Assembly (NCBI RefSeq): GCF_018873765.1
Contig: NC_057925.1
Coordinates: 48,329,010 to 48,393,009, forward strand
DNA length: 64,000 nt
DNA from: Telopea speciosissima
Lineage: Eukaryota; Streptophyta; Magnoliopsida; Proteales; Proteaceae
Reading direction: 5' to 3'
The notes beneath the pieces are model-generated. The model had not been told where the DNA came from. It searched no databases and was given only the letters and a program-made list of their open reading frames with translations. Positions 36,601-46,830 of the stretch are shown in pieces (position 1 is the stretch's first letter; each line of letters starts with the position of its first letter). Position numbers and translations under genes: made by a program.

Positions 36601-38033
36601 ATTTTTTTTTTGTCTATTGAGAATTGATCATCAATAGTATCTAAGGGAAAATTCTTAACAGCTAAAATATGGCTGGGAAAAGAAGTAATAGTCTCTATCT
36701 CAGAAATTACTGAAGAACTAGAAATTAGAATTATCCTATGGAGAAGCAATGATTTCCTGACAAATAAAACTAGCCAGTATTTAACTCTTTCATGCTGGTA
36801 GAGATACATTACATCTTGCAGAAAATATATCATAGCAATACATACTTGGGACATGGAAGCTGGGAAAAAAATGAGTTACCCAAAAATATAGATGGATGCA
36901 TGTAGTATATATCTCTCTTTGATCCATGCTTGTTTTCTTGCAGCAGTTGTTGAACAATGTGTAGCACCCTTAGCAAGACATCTGAAAGGAAAGAAGAAGA
37001 AGAAAGTATCTCCTTACCCTCTGTTCATACCTGTAACCATTTCAGATAGCAACCACAAATTGACAACATATATACAAATGATAACTCACCCAGTCGATAC
37101 ACATGGCATTCCCGTTGAAGCGAGATTATCTCCTTTCCCTTGTGCAAATCAGAGCTGCAACAGCTGCATGCAGCAATAATTGTATTTGAGGTAAAGGATA
37201 AGATAATGCTATTCTGAATTCTTCTGCCACACTAAGAAATACCTATAATTTTTTCTCTATATAGGGAAGAACAAAGAAATATTTCTTTTTAGGAGAGAGT
37301 GTTTTTCCAGCACTGCCTCTGGTAGCAGCAGTATGTTCGTTTCTGTGCCACGAGCTTATGATCTCTGCACCATGTGTGAATAGAGGTGGCCATGGAAACA
37401 AACAACGTCCTATTTGAAATCCACCATCGCTACTACTCGTTTAACTGTATAACTAATTTAGGTTTCCAAATGATATTTTGTTTCAGCATCATTAAACAGC
37501 AATAACTAAACCATTTCGTAGCTGAAGCATTTATCAATTTCAACTGCCAAACCACAACATTGATCAAATGTGTACATCAAAGATTCTACGACCAAATTCA
37601 TTGCGATATGAGGTGGAGGAGGAGTTCTTATTTCCGGATTTGAATTTTTTTTTTCAAACATTCAATCAAGAAAGGGGAAAATTGGTAGAGTCAAAATGAT
37701 TGTCAGACTTCCTAAGTCCTAACTGGAATGTGATCAAAGACGTTTACCATTTTCCAGAAGGATCCGTGCAGTAGTTACGGTAGCGATCTAGGGCAATCAA
37801 TGGGGATTTCCCTCTGCAAATATCTGAAAGAAGAGATCTAGTGAACCCTGCAAACATATAATGAAACCTTCAGATTTATTTCCATTAGAATGCTTGGGTG
37901 AAGTAAATAAAATTAGCGAAAAAGCCAGAGAACCTTTTGTAATCAAATTCAAGGTTTCTTTAATTCTTATGTTACTACCTCTGATTTTCTTGAGCAGGTC
38001 ACAGGGTTTTGAGCTTGAATCTCTTCCCTCCAT
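33638..38033 (-). CDS. SPO11-1: SPO11-1, meiotic double-strand-break transesterase, complete 15-exon gene
   Basis: Topoisomerase VI A-type protein that, with SPO11-2 and MTOPVIB, makes meiotic DNA breaks. Exons: 37979-38033, 37748-37847, 37090-37163, 36880-36981, 36469-36542, 36083-36099, 35305-35374, 35181-35217, 34775-34822, 34633-34691, 34527-34558, 34333-34438, 34030-34150, 33859-33922, 33638-33764; 1086 nt, 361 aa, one short of the 362 aa I recall for Arabidopsis. Phase holds at all 14 GT-AG junctions. Catalytic tyrosine lies in KRDIYYMHP (Tyr102/103); QSVVDRAINDICILL and LVMGWLRF follow; the Toprim fold shows ILVVEKET and the metal-binding CLVDCDPYG. Exon 6 is 17 nt. 5' UTR limits not visible. 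Apparently intact. Confidence 0.95.
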
Positions 38034-40134
38034 TTTTCTGTGACGCGTTTGCAGTATGAAGAAAACTAGAAGCAGGAAGCGCGGGCGTGAAGTTTGCTTT
38101 GAATTGAGAACTATAACAAAGAAGTCGAGTCTCCACTGAGATAGTGAGCACACGGGTGGGGCGGGTACAACGGGTAGTGATCCGTATAAAATGGACAACT
38201 GGGCAGCCCGCCAACTCAAATTCAAAATCTCATTCACGCCAGTGCCTGGGCCAATGAGAGTGCGCCATGTGCATCGACCAGGAGAGGGTACTATGATCAT
38301 TTTGGATACACCTATGTCTGGGCGAAAGGGCACGCTCCCAAACAAAAAACACCTATTGATTTTGTGGTAGGGATGTTAATCCATCGGATCGGTCTGTTTT
38401 GATCTGGATGAACCGATTTTTGCCTGGTATTAGACCAAACCGAAACACAACTATTAAAACAAAGTTTGATTTCGATCGTTTTTTGTCTGGTCCAGTTTTG
38501 CCTTTTGCCAAGCTGACTTAATGGAAAATTTAATTTTGTATAATGTTTTCAGTTTGTATCTGGTTTCTTCCAGATTTTGGTCGGCAGATTTGATCGGTCC
38601 AATTCGATTCGATTTTCTACCGATTTTATGAAAAGACCAAATTAAAACCAATTCGACAAGGGTTTGGTTCAATTCAATCTTGCTTTTCAGTCACTTTCAT
38701 CGGTCCAATTTGTTCGATCTAGAAATTGACACCCCTACTAACTACAAGACAGTTTTTTTAGGTTCATTACTGATGTCACTGTAATTCAGAGACAGGGCGG
38801 AAAGTCTTTCCAGTGACTTTACTCTAAGAATTTTTTTGGATCATTAATATCCCTTACGGGATCTTTTTCTTTCCTCTCAACATTGTAAAGTTCAACAAAT
38901 GTTATAGTATATCCCGTGGTTTTTTGAAATGTTTGATTCCTCGTCAACCCTCTCTTGTTCTAGTTGTGAATTAAGGGTTACAATGCCATCCAATAACCTT
39001 CTGCAAAGAAAAGTTGAAGCATCTAAAAGGGGTGGATACTCACTAAGAAGCCTCGTGGTAGCAATTGAATTCAGTTTTGATTCAGTGGTTCTTGTGATCA
39101 ACTTAAGATGTAGTATCCAAAATTGCTCGAGGATGCATAAAAATATCCCAAGATGAACAACAATTATTGAATCCAACAAGATCATAGGACCATGCTTAAA
39201 TGTTGCACCAAGAAAGATGTTATTGGATTTGTGAGGTTTCCCTCTCTGCAACACAAGAATTAGTAATGGACACGAAGAGCTCTATCAGATCGTTACTAAT
39301 TGATTAGATAATTGACCGTGGGGGGGGGGGGGGGTCATAATGTGTGCAGCCCTTTTCTCGTGGCGCTATGGCCTCTTTTTATGCATGTTTCTCCTACAAT
39401 CCCCTTTGCAGAGACGTGCGAGATTGCCTTCCTTCTTCCGCAGATGATTGAGTCATTCTAAGCTTAGGATATTCCTTGGAGGAATGATCCACTCTTAATT
39501 TTCAGCCATTAGGAGTCTTCTCATATGTGGATTGCGGTTATCATTCACAATGTCATCAGGAATCTTTCTAACTAATCTTGCTGACGTGTCTGTCCACGTT
39601 TTACCTTGTCACATACGATATATTAGTTTTCGATGGAGTATGCTTCTAGGGCCCCACTCTTCCACGTGTCATCCTATAACTGATTGGGTATAATATAGTG
39701 TATCATTAACCAAAAATAGTGACAAGAAAATAACCAAAAATTTCACAAAGGTCACTATTTGATGATACTGCAGCTGACTAAAAAGTACAAACCATATTTG
39801 TCTCATAAAAGGTTCAATCACATCAGCCCCCAGATTTTCTACAAAAATGTTGAACACATAGAATCCAAGATGGTTTATGCTCATGAGGCACTTCATGTGG
39901 TATCTTCTGAAGAAAGGCCTAAAGCAAGCACAAAAGGGCTGGAGCATTTGTAGATCTCTGCCATATTTCAGTTTGGATTAGATATGGAAAGATGATCATG
40001 TAACGTTGTAAGGGTCGATTAAGCAGCAACTGCCTCAAACAAATAGTGATTGAAGAAGGGATTCTTCGGGTTTTCGCAGACCTTACACAAATTGAATGTC
40101 TTACCAACCATTCCCCATAAAAAAATACAAAAAA
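38034..40134. other. Intergenic upstream of SPO11-1
   Basis: Contains the SPO11-1 promoter side, a MITE-family piece at 38228-38342 and the hAT-like element at 38368-38737. 38740-40130 shows no gene; it has a G homopolymer (39320-39335) next to a short Au-SINE-like phrase. Confidence 0.5.
38368..38737. mobile_element. hAT-like MITE, 370 bp
   Basis: Ends TAGGGATGTTAAT and ATTGACACCCCTA are inverted to each other, 10-11 of 13 positions. The body is made of degenerate GGTCCGATTTTGG-type words. No clear 8-bp target duplication, so placement rests on likeness to the elements at 53268 and 54852. Confidence 0.5.
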
Positions 40135-40235
40135 GGGAGAATGTTCTCTGTGCCACAGTGCAGGCTGCTCCCAAGCACATGCAGGCCCATGTGCCTGGGC
40201 GCAGCCTGCGCTACGACAAAGAGAACAGTTCCTCT
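40135..40235. mobile_element. Hairpin MITE, 'GTTCTCTGTG' family
   Basis: Left arm GTTCTCTGTGCCACAGTGCA followed by GGCTGC; the right arm is its complement with a few changes (GCAGCCTGCGCTACGACAAA then GAGAAC). Short loop of about 30 bp. Relatives at 44938-45071 and, halved, 48596-48670. Confidence 0.75.
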
Positions 40236-40599
40236 AAAAATAACTACCAAAAAACCATACGTTGAGCAGGGGACGACTTTTTTACCCAAAAAAAAAGAGC
40301 AAAGGACGACTTGGCGGACCTGCCTACCATGAAGGACATGACCTCGACGTTGCACCTTACCTTCCAACTTTTGAAACTGGACTAGTTTTTAAAATTTAGA
40401 TTCAAAACACCAAGGCCAAACGGAGTGCGGTGTGCATAATTAGTGGTAATGGTGGACATCAAAACTTGAGTCCAAAAGAATATAAAAACCCCAATGTATG
40501 TTTATTATCCTACTCAGAGTTATAAGCGTATGGGATTGTCTGAATGACCCCTCCATAAGTGTATTTTGAATTTAACATTTTTATTTGATTATCCTTGTA

Positions 40600-41580
40600 A
40601 TATTCTCAAAAATTGTTTAAAATATGAGTATAAAAAGATTTTCAAAAATAATATAATATTATGTCATTATCAAAAGATGTTATTATCATATACATTTTTC
40701 TAATATGCATGTGAAATGATAATATTATCCTCATTACAAAAAAATTGTACATCATACTAAGAGAACAAAAAAAGAAGAAGAAGATTACAAATTATTTGAT
40801 ACTTGAGCTAGGGGTGTCAACAAGACCCCCTAAAAGTATTGATATCGGTATGTCACGTGGCATGATATCATTACCGATCGGGTGGAATCAGGTTGATTTG
40901 GATGGCCTGATGCCTTGGTCCATATTTTTTTTACCAATCCATCAAATTTACATTAGTATTGTATTAGTATCTCAAACTCCAACAATATTTGAACATATTG
41001 GCTGATACGAGATTAATATTTAAAACTAGGGGAAAAGCTGGGCATGCCGGGTGACTAGCATGTGTCATCCTCTCTCCTCCTCCTTTGGAAAAGACCTTTG
41101 CTCTCCTGTGTCCAGCAGCTCTATGATTGGTGGGAAAATTATCACCTCCAGTTTGCTGACCGGCCCAGTTCCCCAGTTCCTCTAATAGGGGGATGGTGGA
41201 CCCCACCCGGGCAGGGTGTTTGGGCATGGGTAGAGAGGTCATTTCAGCCCCCCTTTGTTAGAGGAACTGGGGAACTGGGCAGGGCAGCAAACTGGAGGTG
41301 ATAAAGATCCATGATTGGTGTATGTCATTAGTTTGTCGAAAGCTAGCAGCATGTCCAACCTTGTCCCTTAAAACCATCATCTCACTCATGGATCAAGGTA
41401 TTGGTATCATATCAGTATCATCAAACCTGATACCAATACATTACTATTATGGATCAATAGCATTGGCCAAAAAGCCAAGTATTTTTGAATTTACACCCAA
41501 CACCTGATACGGCTATATCCATATTGTATCGGTATGGATAGTGACCGATAAAACCATCGGTACCAATACCTATAATCCAC
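40600..41580 (+). repeat. Duplicated block A, copy 1
   Basis: Homologous in the same orientation to 50960-51800, beyond the second UGT gene. Shared sequence includes CAATATTATCCTC, AAAAAAATTGTACATCATA and GCATGTGTCATCCTCT. This copy carries an extra 178-bp MITE (41133-41310). The block itself is noncoding and includes TATCGG-family words. Confidence 0.8.
41133..41310. mobile_element. Mutator-like MITE, 178 bp, with proven empty site
   Basis: Inverted ends share TTATCACCTCCAGTTTGCTG and CCCAGTTCCCCAGTTCCTCT (about 55 bp). A 10-bp direct repeat ATGATTGGTG flanks it (41123-41132 and 41311-41320). The homologous block copy at 51656-51665 has the ATGATTGGTG once and no element, which fixes both ends. 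Duplication length and long TIRs point to the Mutator superfamily. Confidence 0.9.
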
Positions 41581-41975
41581 TAGAAAAGTATAAAGATAAA
41601 CTTATCAAAGAATCGAGATTTTCCATGTCCTTTGCCTCCAGATTCCAACATTAAATATTATAATTGTATAATTTTGCCCAAAATTTAATGGAATTATTCC
41701 ACCGCTGCCCTATTAGTAATTTATATATATCATACTATTATATAAGTGTATGAACTCATGCTTCGTTGTTACTTTTTCATTTGACTATTTTATCTTTCTT
41801 TCCTATTTAAATATCTTCTCTTCATCTTCTCTTCCATTTTTTGTTATTATTCTTTCTGAAAATTGGTACCCTTAGTTTTTTTATTTTATTTTTTCTTAAT
41901 TCTTAAAACCATTTTTGATGAAAGTAAATCTATCGAATCCTTTTCTTACCCCAAAAAAAATATCTATCTAATTGT

Positions 41976-42291
41976 GTGACCGTCTCCTTCCCTCTCCCTC
42001 TCCACCATCTCCTCTCTCCGAATTTCAGTCCCTCTCATGTCTCAAAGCTTCTTAAAAACGAACCTCTCTCCCTCAAACCTAAAGCCACGGCTTGGTCTTT
42101 CCTTCAGGTACATTGTCTTCTCCTTCCGACTTTTTCTTTTATCTCTATGACTAATTCCTTAATCCTTTGTAGATTTTTTTTACTGAATAGACCTTTTGAT
42201 TGTTTTGTGCAGCCATGGCTCGGTCTTTCCTTCGGTTATGGCTTCAGAGGAGGTCGTTTCGCCGCTCAGAGTTGTGCAAATCAAGGGTTTG
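41976..42291 (+). pseudogene. eIF3h 5'-end fragment
   Basis: From 42215 the frame reads MARSFLR, and one base out of step MASEEVVSPLRVVQIKGL, matching the start of translation initiation factor 3 subunit H (Arabidopsis begins with MARSFLQ and has PLRVVQIEGL) and ending at a plausible donor (TTTG|GTAATC). One base is missing between the two parts, and no later eIF3h exon is seen. A second, earlier version of the start (GGCTTGGTCTTTCCTTCAG near 42091, ATG replaced by ACG) precedes it. Either a captured fragment or a dead copy; translation from the inner ATG (42238) would still begin in frame but has no gene after it. Confidence 0.6.
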
Positions 42292-42299
42292 GTAATCTT

Positions 42300-43912
42300 C
42301 TCGCACCTTTTCTGATGGTTTAGTGTAGTTGGTCATGAATTGAAACAAATTTATTTTTTTGGGGGGGGATTTTTTGGGTTGTAGAATGTTAGGAAAGTGG
42401 CCGCAGTAAATTTTTTTTGCTTGGGGTTTTTTATTTTTTATTTATTGATTTTTATTTCAACTAGATTTCAAGTGCTACCATTTTGAATTTTGCAGGGAAG
42501 AAAGTCAAAGGAGTGAGACGTTATGTACCATAAAAGAATTTGGTTACATACGTGCTTTTGATTACCCTTTATATGTATGCACTTCAAAAAAGTTATACTG
42601 AATGTGAAATTTTATTTCTTTACTGTTCTTTTGTTTTTTAATCTTTTTACCAAATTTTAAAACTACGACCATTGAAATTTGCCATAACAGGGAAATGGAA
42701 AAACAGAATGAGTTTATGCGTAAACAGGAGTTTATGTCAGTATTGAAGAAAGTAGGATTTCACTTGTGCCAATTGTGTATGTCAATTTGTTCTTGATTAT
42801 TATCGGTATTAGCCAACTTAATTTTAATCTTCTTTTTTTTCTCTTCCCAAGTGTCTCTGCGAATTTGTTCTTGATCAACATTGTCATTAGCTGCCTTTGT
42901 ATGGATACCTTTCCCAGTTCTACCAAAAAGGGCTTGCACCTCAGTGACATATTCAGATATTGTTGTATTGCATATTCACACTTTCAATATAGCATTGGTT
43001 GTACCAGTAGCAACTAATTTGTGATTTCTTTCTCATCCCATTTGTTCTTGATTATTATATTTTTCCTCTGCTCCGAAGGAATCATCCTCGTATCTTTTGG
43101 GTACTTTTCAGTTTCTCTTCTACATGTAAGCTCTCATGTCTCATCTATTTAGCGTCATTTCTTCAAATCAATCTCATTTCTCTTGCTTGCTTTGCTCCTA
43201 TCCTTGAGAAGAAGCGGCATTATTCTAGACTTTGCTGTGTTTTTCAATCCGTTTAATATTTAATATTTGTCCTCATTTTGAGTTAGTTTTTCTCAAAATG
43301 AGAAACAATTATATTTGTTTCTTATCGATGAAGTGTTTTCAGGTCTTTTGTGTTCGAGAATCACAAGATGTCAAAAGCAGGAGCATTGGATCTGGCTTTT
43401 GGAATTGCAAATTTTAAAAGGAAGTTATTTCTGTTGTTGGTGGTGGTGGCTATCGACCATTGAAATTCTGCTTTCATAACAATGGGAAATGGAAAAACAG
43501 AATGTTTATGAAGGTTTACTTTGCATAAACTCTGAAGATCTGACTTGAAATTCCTTATGACACTAGTTTAAGTCCGAAAAACCGGGAAGTATAGCCTGCC
43601 TTGTGTGCTGAAGATGGTTGCACTTGTACTCCCTGTAACCCTCTCTTCTCCCCTTTCATTGGTAGATAAAATGTGAATGTGCCTTGAAAACCAAAACCCT
43701 CTTCTCCCCCCCCCCCCCCCCCCCCCCCAATGTATTTGTTCTTGATTATTGATTGTGTATATGGATTGCTACTTTATTTTATTTTTCGGTTTGAAGTGAC
43801 TATAAATATGAAATTGATATTGTAGCTTCTTGGGTGTTAAGAGGGGTTAAATGCTTTCTGCCTTATGGATAATTTAGATTGTTCTTCTTGTTTTTTTAAT
43901 TGTTATTGTTTA
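42300..43912. other. Gene-fragment-rich spacer with internal repeats
   Basis: The phrase GGGAAATGGAAAAACAGAAT occurs at 42691 and 43484, each time after GACCATTGAAATT; ATTTGTTCTTGATTATT-like words recur at about 42785, 42857, 43040 and 43735. At 43368 a short frame reads MSKAGALDLAFGI, like the first residues of sterol C24-methyltransferase SMT1, but 13 residues are weak evidence. A C homopolymer fills 43707-43729. Confidence 0.4.
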
Positions 43913-43913
43913 G

Positions 43914-44431
43914 GTTGGAACAAGAGCCCGATTTATTCTTCAATATGACCCGTTTGGATAATCAAGTCCAGGCTGGAGAATGGGATGAAGTTGACAAATA
44001 CTTATATGGGGTCACTAAGGTTGAAGACAATTGTAACTCAATGAAAATTTTCTTTAAAAGTATTTGGAAACCCTTGATAGGTGAGTCTTTGCCTCTTATT
44101 TCTTGTGTTGTTTGTAATCTCCTTTGGAGGACTTCTCTGGTGTTAAAGGCTGCAATCCCCCCCCCCCCTTGCTTCTATTTTGTACGCATGATCGAACGAA
44201 GGCAATTGAGATTCTTGTGAAGGATTCATAGTTGTCACGACATATAGGCAATCCAAGGCGTTGGAGAGGGTCCAAAATTAAGGCGACACCAACTAAGAAA
44301 ACAAGTCGTCCAAAGCGCCTGGATGCCTAGGCAATGCCTTAACAATTATAGAAGGATCTTAAGGTTTTTTCTTCTTTCAATGAGGAACTTTTCAAGGAGA
44401 TCATCAAGTTGCTTCCACTAAAACTTCCAAT
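43914..44431 (+). pseudogene. TOPLESS-related (TPR) gene fragment
   Basis: Exon-like pieces of a TOPLESS/TPR corepressor N-terminus: after an acceptor at 43913, LEQEPDLFFNM, NQVQAGEWDEVDKYL and TKVEDNCNSMKIFF; then KYLETLDR with donor at 44080; then HDRTKAIEILVKD (from 44187) continuing after an inserted MITE as LKVFSSFNEELFKEIIKLL. Introns are still present, so it is a piece of genomic DNA, not a retrocopy. It lacks exon 1 and everything after the CTLH region, has a frame slip before KYLETLDR and a damaged acceptor. Not functional. Confidence 0.78.
44227..44350. mobile_element. hAT-like MITE inside the TPR fragment, 124 bp
   Basis: Ends CATAGTTGTCACGAC and GCCTTAACAATTATA are imperfectly inverted. 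It is flanked by GAAGGATT (44219-44226) and GAAGGATC (44351-44358), an 8-bp target duplication with one change. Removing it restores the TPR reading VKDLKVFSSF, which confirms the limits. Confidence 0.75.
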
Positions 44432-44937
44432 ATTTATTATTTGGGCCTCAGTGAATTATGGTGGTGCATTATGTGATATTGCTGCATTTTCATTTTCACA
44501 AGGAAAATGCTTATGCCTTGTACACTATTCTGTTTCTCTTGAATATATTTTTTTAATATAACCCATACTTGCTTTGGTGACATTCTTGAAACAATTGCAA
44601 CTTAAATCCATGTCTACATGCCTAAGGTTAAGATATATTGTGATAAAGTAAACCATTCTCTTCTCTAGATATTGAGGTTTAGAAACTTGAGTCATTCTGG
44701 GTAAATGGTATTAGCAATACGTGGTTTTATTTTTGTTTTTGCTCTTTATTACTTATTATCATTCTTTTCTCATTACGAGTTGAAAAACCTCTTTTTTTAA
44801 GTACTTATTTAAAATTAAAGGATAAATGGCATCCAAGGTATGTAACGTTTGTAATTTAGGTACTCTCTCTCTATGTGCCACCTAACAAATGTCCACATGT
44901 GCATTTGCACGTGCACATTTACTAGTATATATATATA

Positions 44938-45071
44938 GGGAGAATGTTCTCTGTGTTGCAGCGCAGGCTGCCTAAGCACATGGACAGCCTGTGCAGGGGG
45001 CAGGATGATAATTGTGTCTACCCCCATATGCCTGGGTGCAGCCTGTGCTGCAGCACAGAGAACAGCGCCCC
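44938..45071. mobile_element. Hairpin MITE, 'GTTCTCTGTG' family, upstream of UGT copy 1
   Basis: Left GTTCTCTGTGTTGCAGCGCA and right GCTGCAGCACAGAGAACAGC are inverted; flanked by TATATATA on both sides. The right half persists upstream of UGT copy 2 at 48596-48670, so this insertion predates the UGT duplication. Confidence 0.8.
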
Positions 45072-45399
45072 ATATATATATATATATATATATAGAAAGA
45101 GGAAAGAACATCAGCATTTACTATTCCCCATGGATCAAACTCACTCTAGAGGGAGTAGCTCAAGCACCCAAATCAAAGTTTTTTGTCAAATCTCACGGCA
45201 TCCCAAAGTTTTTGTCTACATAAGCACGCTTACAAAGGGAACTAATCTGTCAAAATGCTGACTAAACAAAGAAAAGCATTCAAACGGTGACGCATGCAGT
45301 GATGCTATCTTCAATGGATGCTCTTATTAGATTAGATCCTCTATTTGAGATTAATTTGAAGGAATTAAGCAGAGGAAGCCGAGAGGGAGAAAAACAAAG

Positions 45400-46499
45400 A
45401 TGGAAGGCACTATAGTGTTATACCCACTTATGACCATAGGCCACCTGGTATCAATCGTGGAACTAGGTAAGCTCATTCACCGTCAATACCATCACCGCTT
45501 CTCCGTCACCGTCATCATCACCGAACACCAATTTGTCACTCCAGACGTCACCGCCTTCCTCCGCCGCGCTTCTGAAACTCCCCCTTCCATCACCTTCCAC
45601 CACCTCCCTTCCCTCTCCATCAAACCTTCTCCTAATCGAAGCCGCGCAGCAGTCCGCTGCGAACTTATTCGCTTCAACAACCCAAACCTCCTCCATGCTC
45701 TTCAAACCATCTCGGAGACCTCCACCGTTCGAGCTTTTGTCATGGACTTCTTCTGCGCCCCTGCCTTCTGCGTGGCATCTGATCTCGGCATCCCCGCATA
45801 CTACTATGTCCCTGCAGGTGCTACCTTTCTCAACCTCATGCTTTATCTCCCCACCATCCACAATCAAACCACCAAGAACTTCAAGGACCTCACCACGACC
45901 AATCTGCATTTCCCGGGCTTGCCGCCCATCCCGGCTCCGCACATGCCCCAACCGTTGCTGGACCGAGATGACGAGGGCTACCCTTATTTCTTAGAGGTTA
46001 GTTTTAGCCTACCCAAGTCAAAGGGAATTATAGTGAACACTTTTGAATCCCTTGAATCAAGAGTGATCAAAGCCATCACTGATGGGCTCTGCTTACCAGA
46101 AGCTCCAACTCCACCTGTTTACTCCATCGGACCATTGATCGCCAACTCAATTAATCAATCTGTGGAGGGTGAAGAAAGTGTAAATCAGTCCTTGTCATGG
46201 CTCGATGCGCAACCGAGTCAGAGCGTTGTGTTCTTGTGTTTCGGAAGCCGAGGTGTGTTCTCGAAGGCGCAGGTGAAGGAGATCGCACTTGGGTTGGAGA
46301 AGAGTGGGAAGAGATTCCTGTGGGCGCTGCGAAAACCAATCTCAGAGGACAATAACAAACACTTTTCTATGGAATCGGGAGAACCGGATTTGGATGTTTT
46401 GTTACCGGAAGGTTTCTTGGACCGGACAAAAGACCGGGGTCTTGTGGTCAAGGAGTGGGCCCCGCAAATGGAAGTGCTTAATCGGAAATCGGTGGGAGG

Positions 46500-46535
<36 letters not shown>

Positions 46536-46830
46536 AGCGGTATGTGCAGGGGTGCCCATAGTGGCATGGCCTCTCTATGCTGAGCAGCACATGAACAGGG
46601 CAGTTTTGGTGGGACAGTTGAAATTGGCGATGCCGATGGAGGCATCCGAAGATGGGATGGTGTGTGCGGCAGAGGTTGAGAAACGCGTGAGAGCGTTGAT
46701 GGAATCGGAGGAAGGGAAGGTTTTCAGAGAACGGATTCACAAGATGAAGGAAGAGGCCATGGCTGCGTGGTCCGAGTCTGGTTCTTCTACAATTTCTTTC
46801 ACTAAGCTGGTCGATTCATGGATCTATTGA
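45400..46830 (+). CDS. UDP-glycosyltransferase copy 1 (UGT88-like), intronless
   Basis: Family 1 glycosyltransferase, moving a sugar from a UDP-sugar to a small plant metabolite in the cytosol. 476 aa, single exon. The 44-residue PSPG box runs from W353 (WAPQMEVLNRK) through HCGWNSVLEA to WPLYAEQ at 396, ending in Gln as in glucosyltransferases. His15 (TIGHLVS) and Asp116 (VMDFFC) fit the catalytic pair. The start IVLYPLMTIGHLVSIVELGK resembles the UGT88 group, whose members act on flavonoids, chalcones and similar phenolics; the acceptor here cannot be told. Near-identical to the copy at 49165. Confidence 0.93.

Noticed and set aside
37290-37440. Possible extra SPO11-1 exon between exons 2 and 3
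   Set aside because: Phase runs directly from SGK-C at 37748 to C-CSSDL at 37163, and the stretch matches nothing in the family.
39315-39365. Possible second Au SINE (GGTCATAATGTGTGCAGCC after a G run)
   Set aside because: Only about 20 bp resemble Au and the rest does not; too short to call.
44815-45117. 100-codon minus frame with Tyr-Ile run
   Set aside because: Generated by a TA microsatellite and the hairpin MITE.
45463-45951. Long minus-strand frame antisense to UGT copy 1 (and its twin at 49228)
   Set aside because: Shadow of a GC-rich coding strand; no family match and poor start context.
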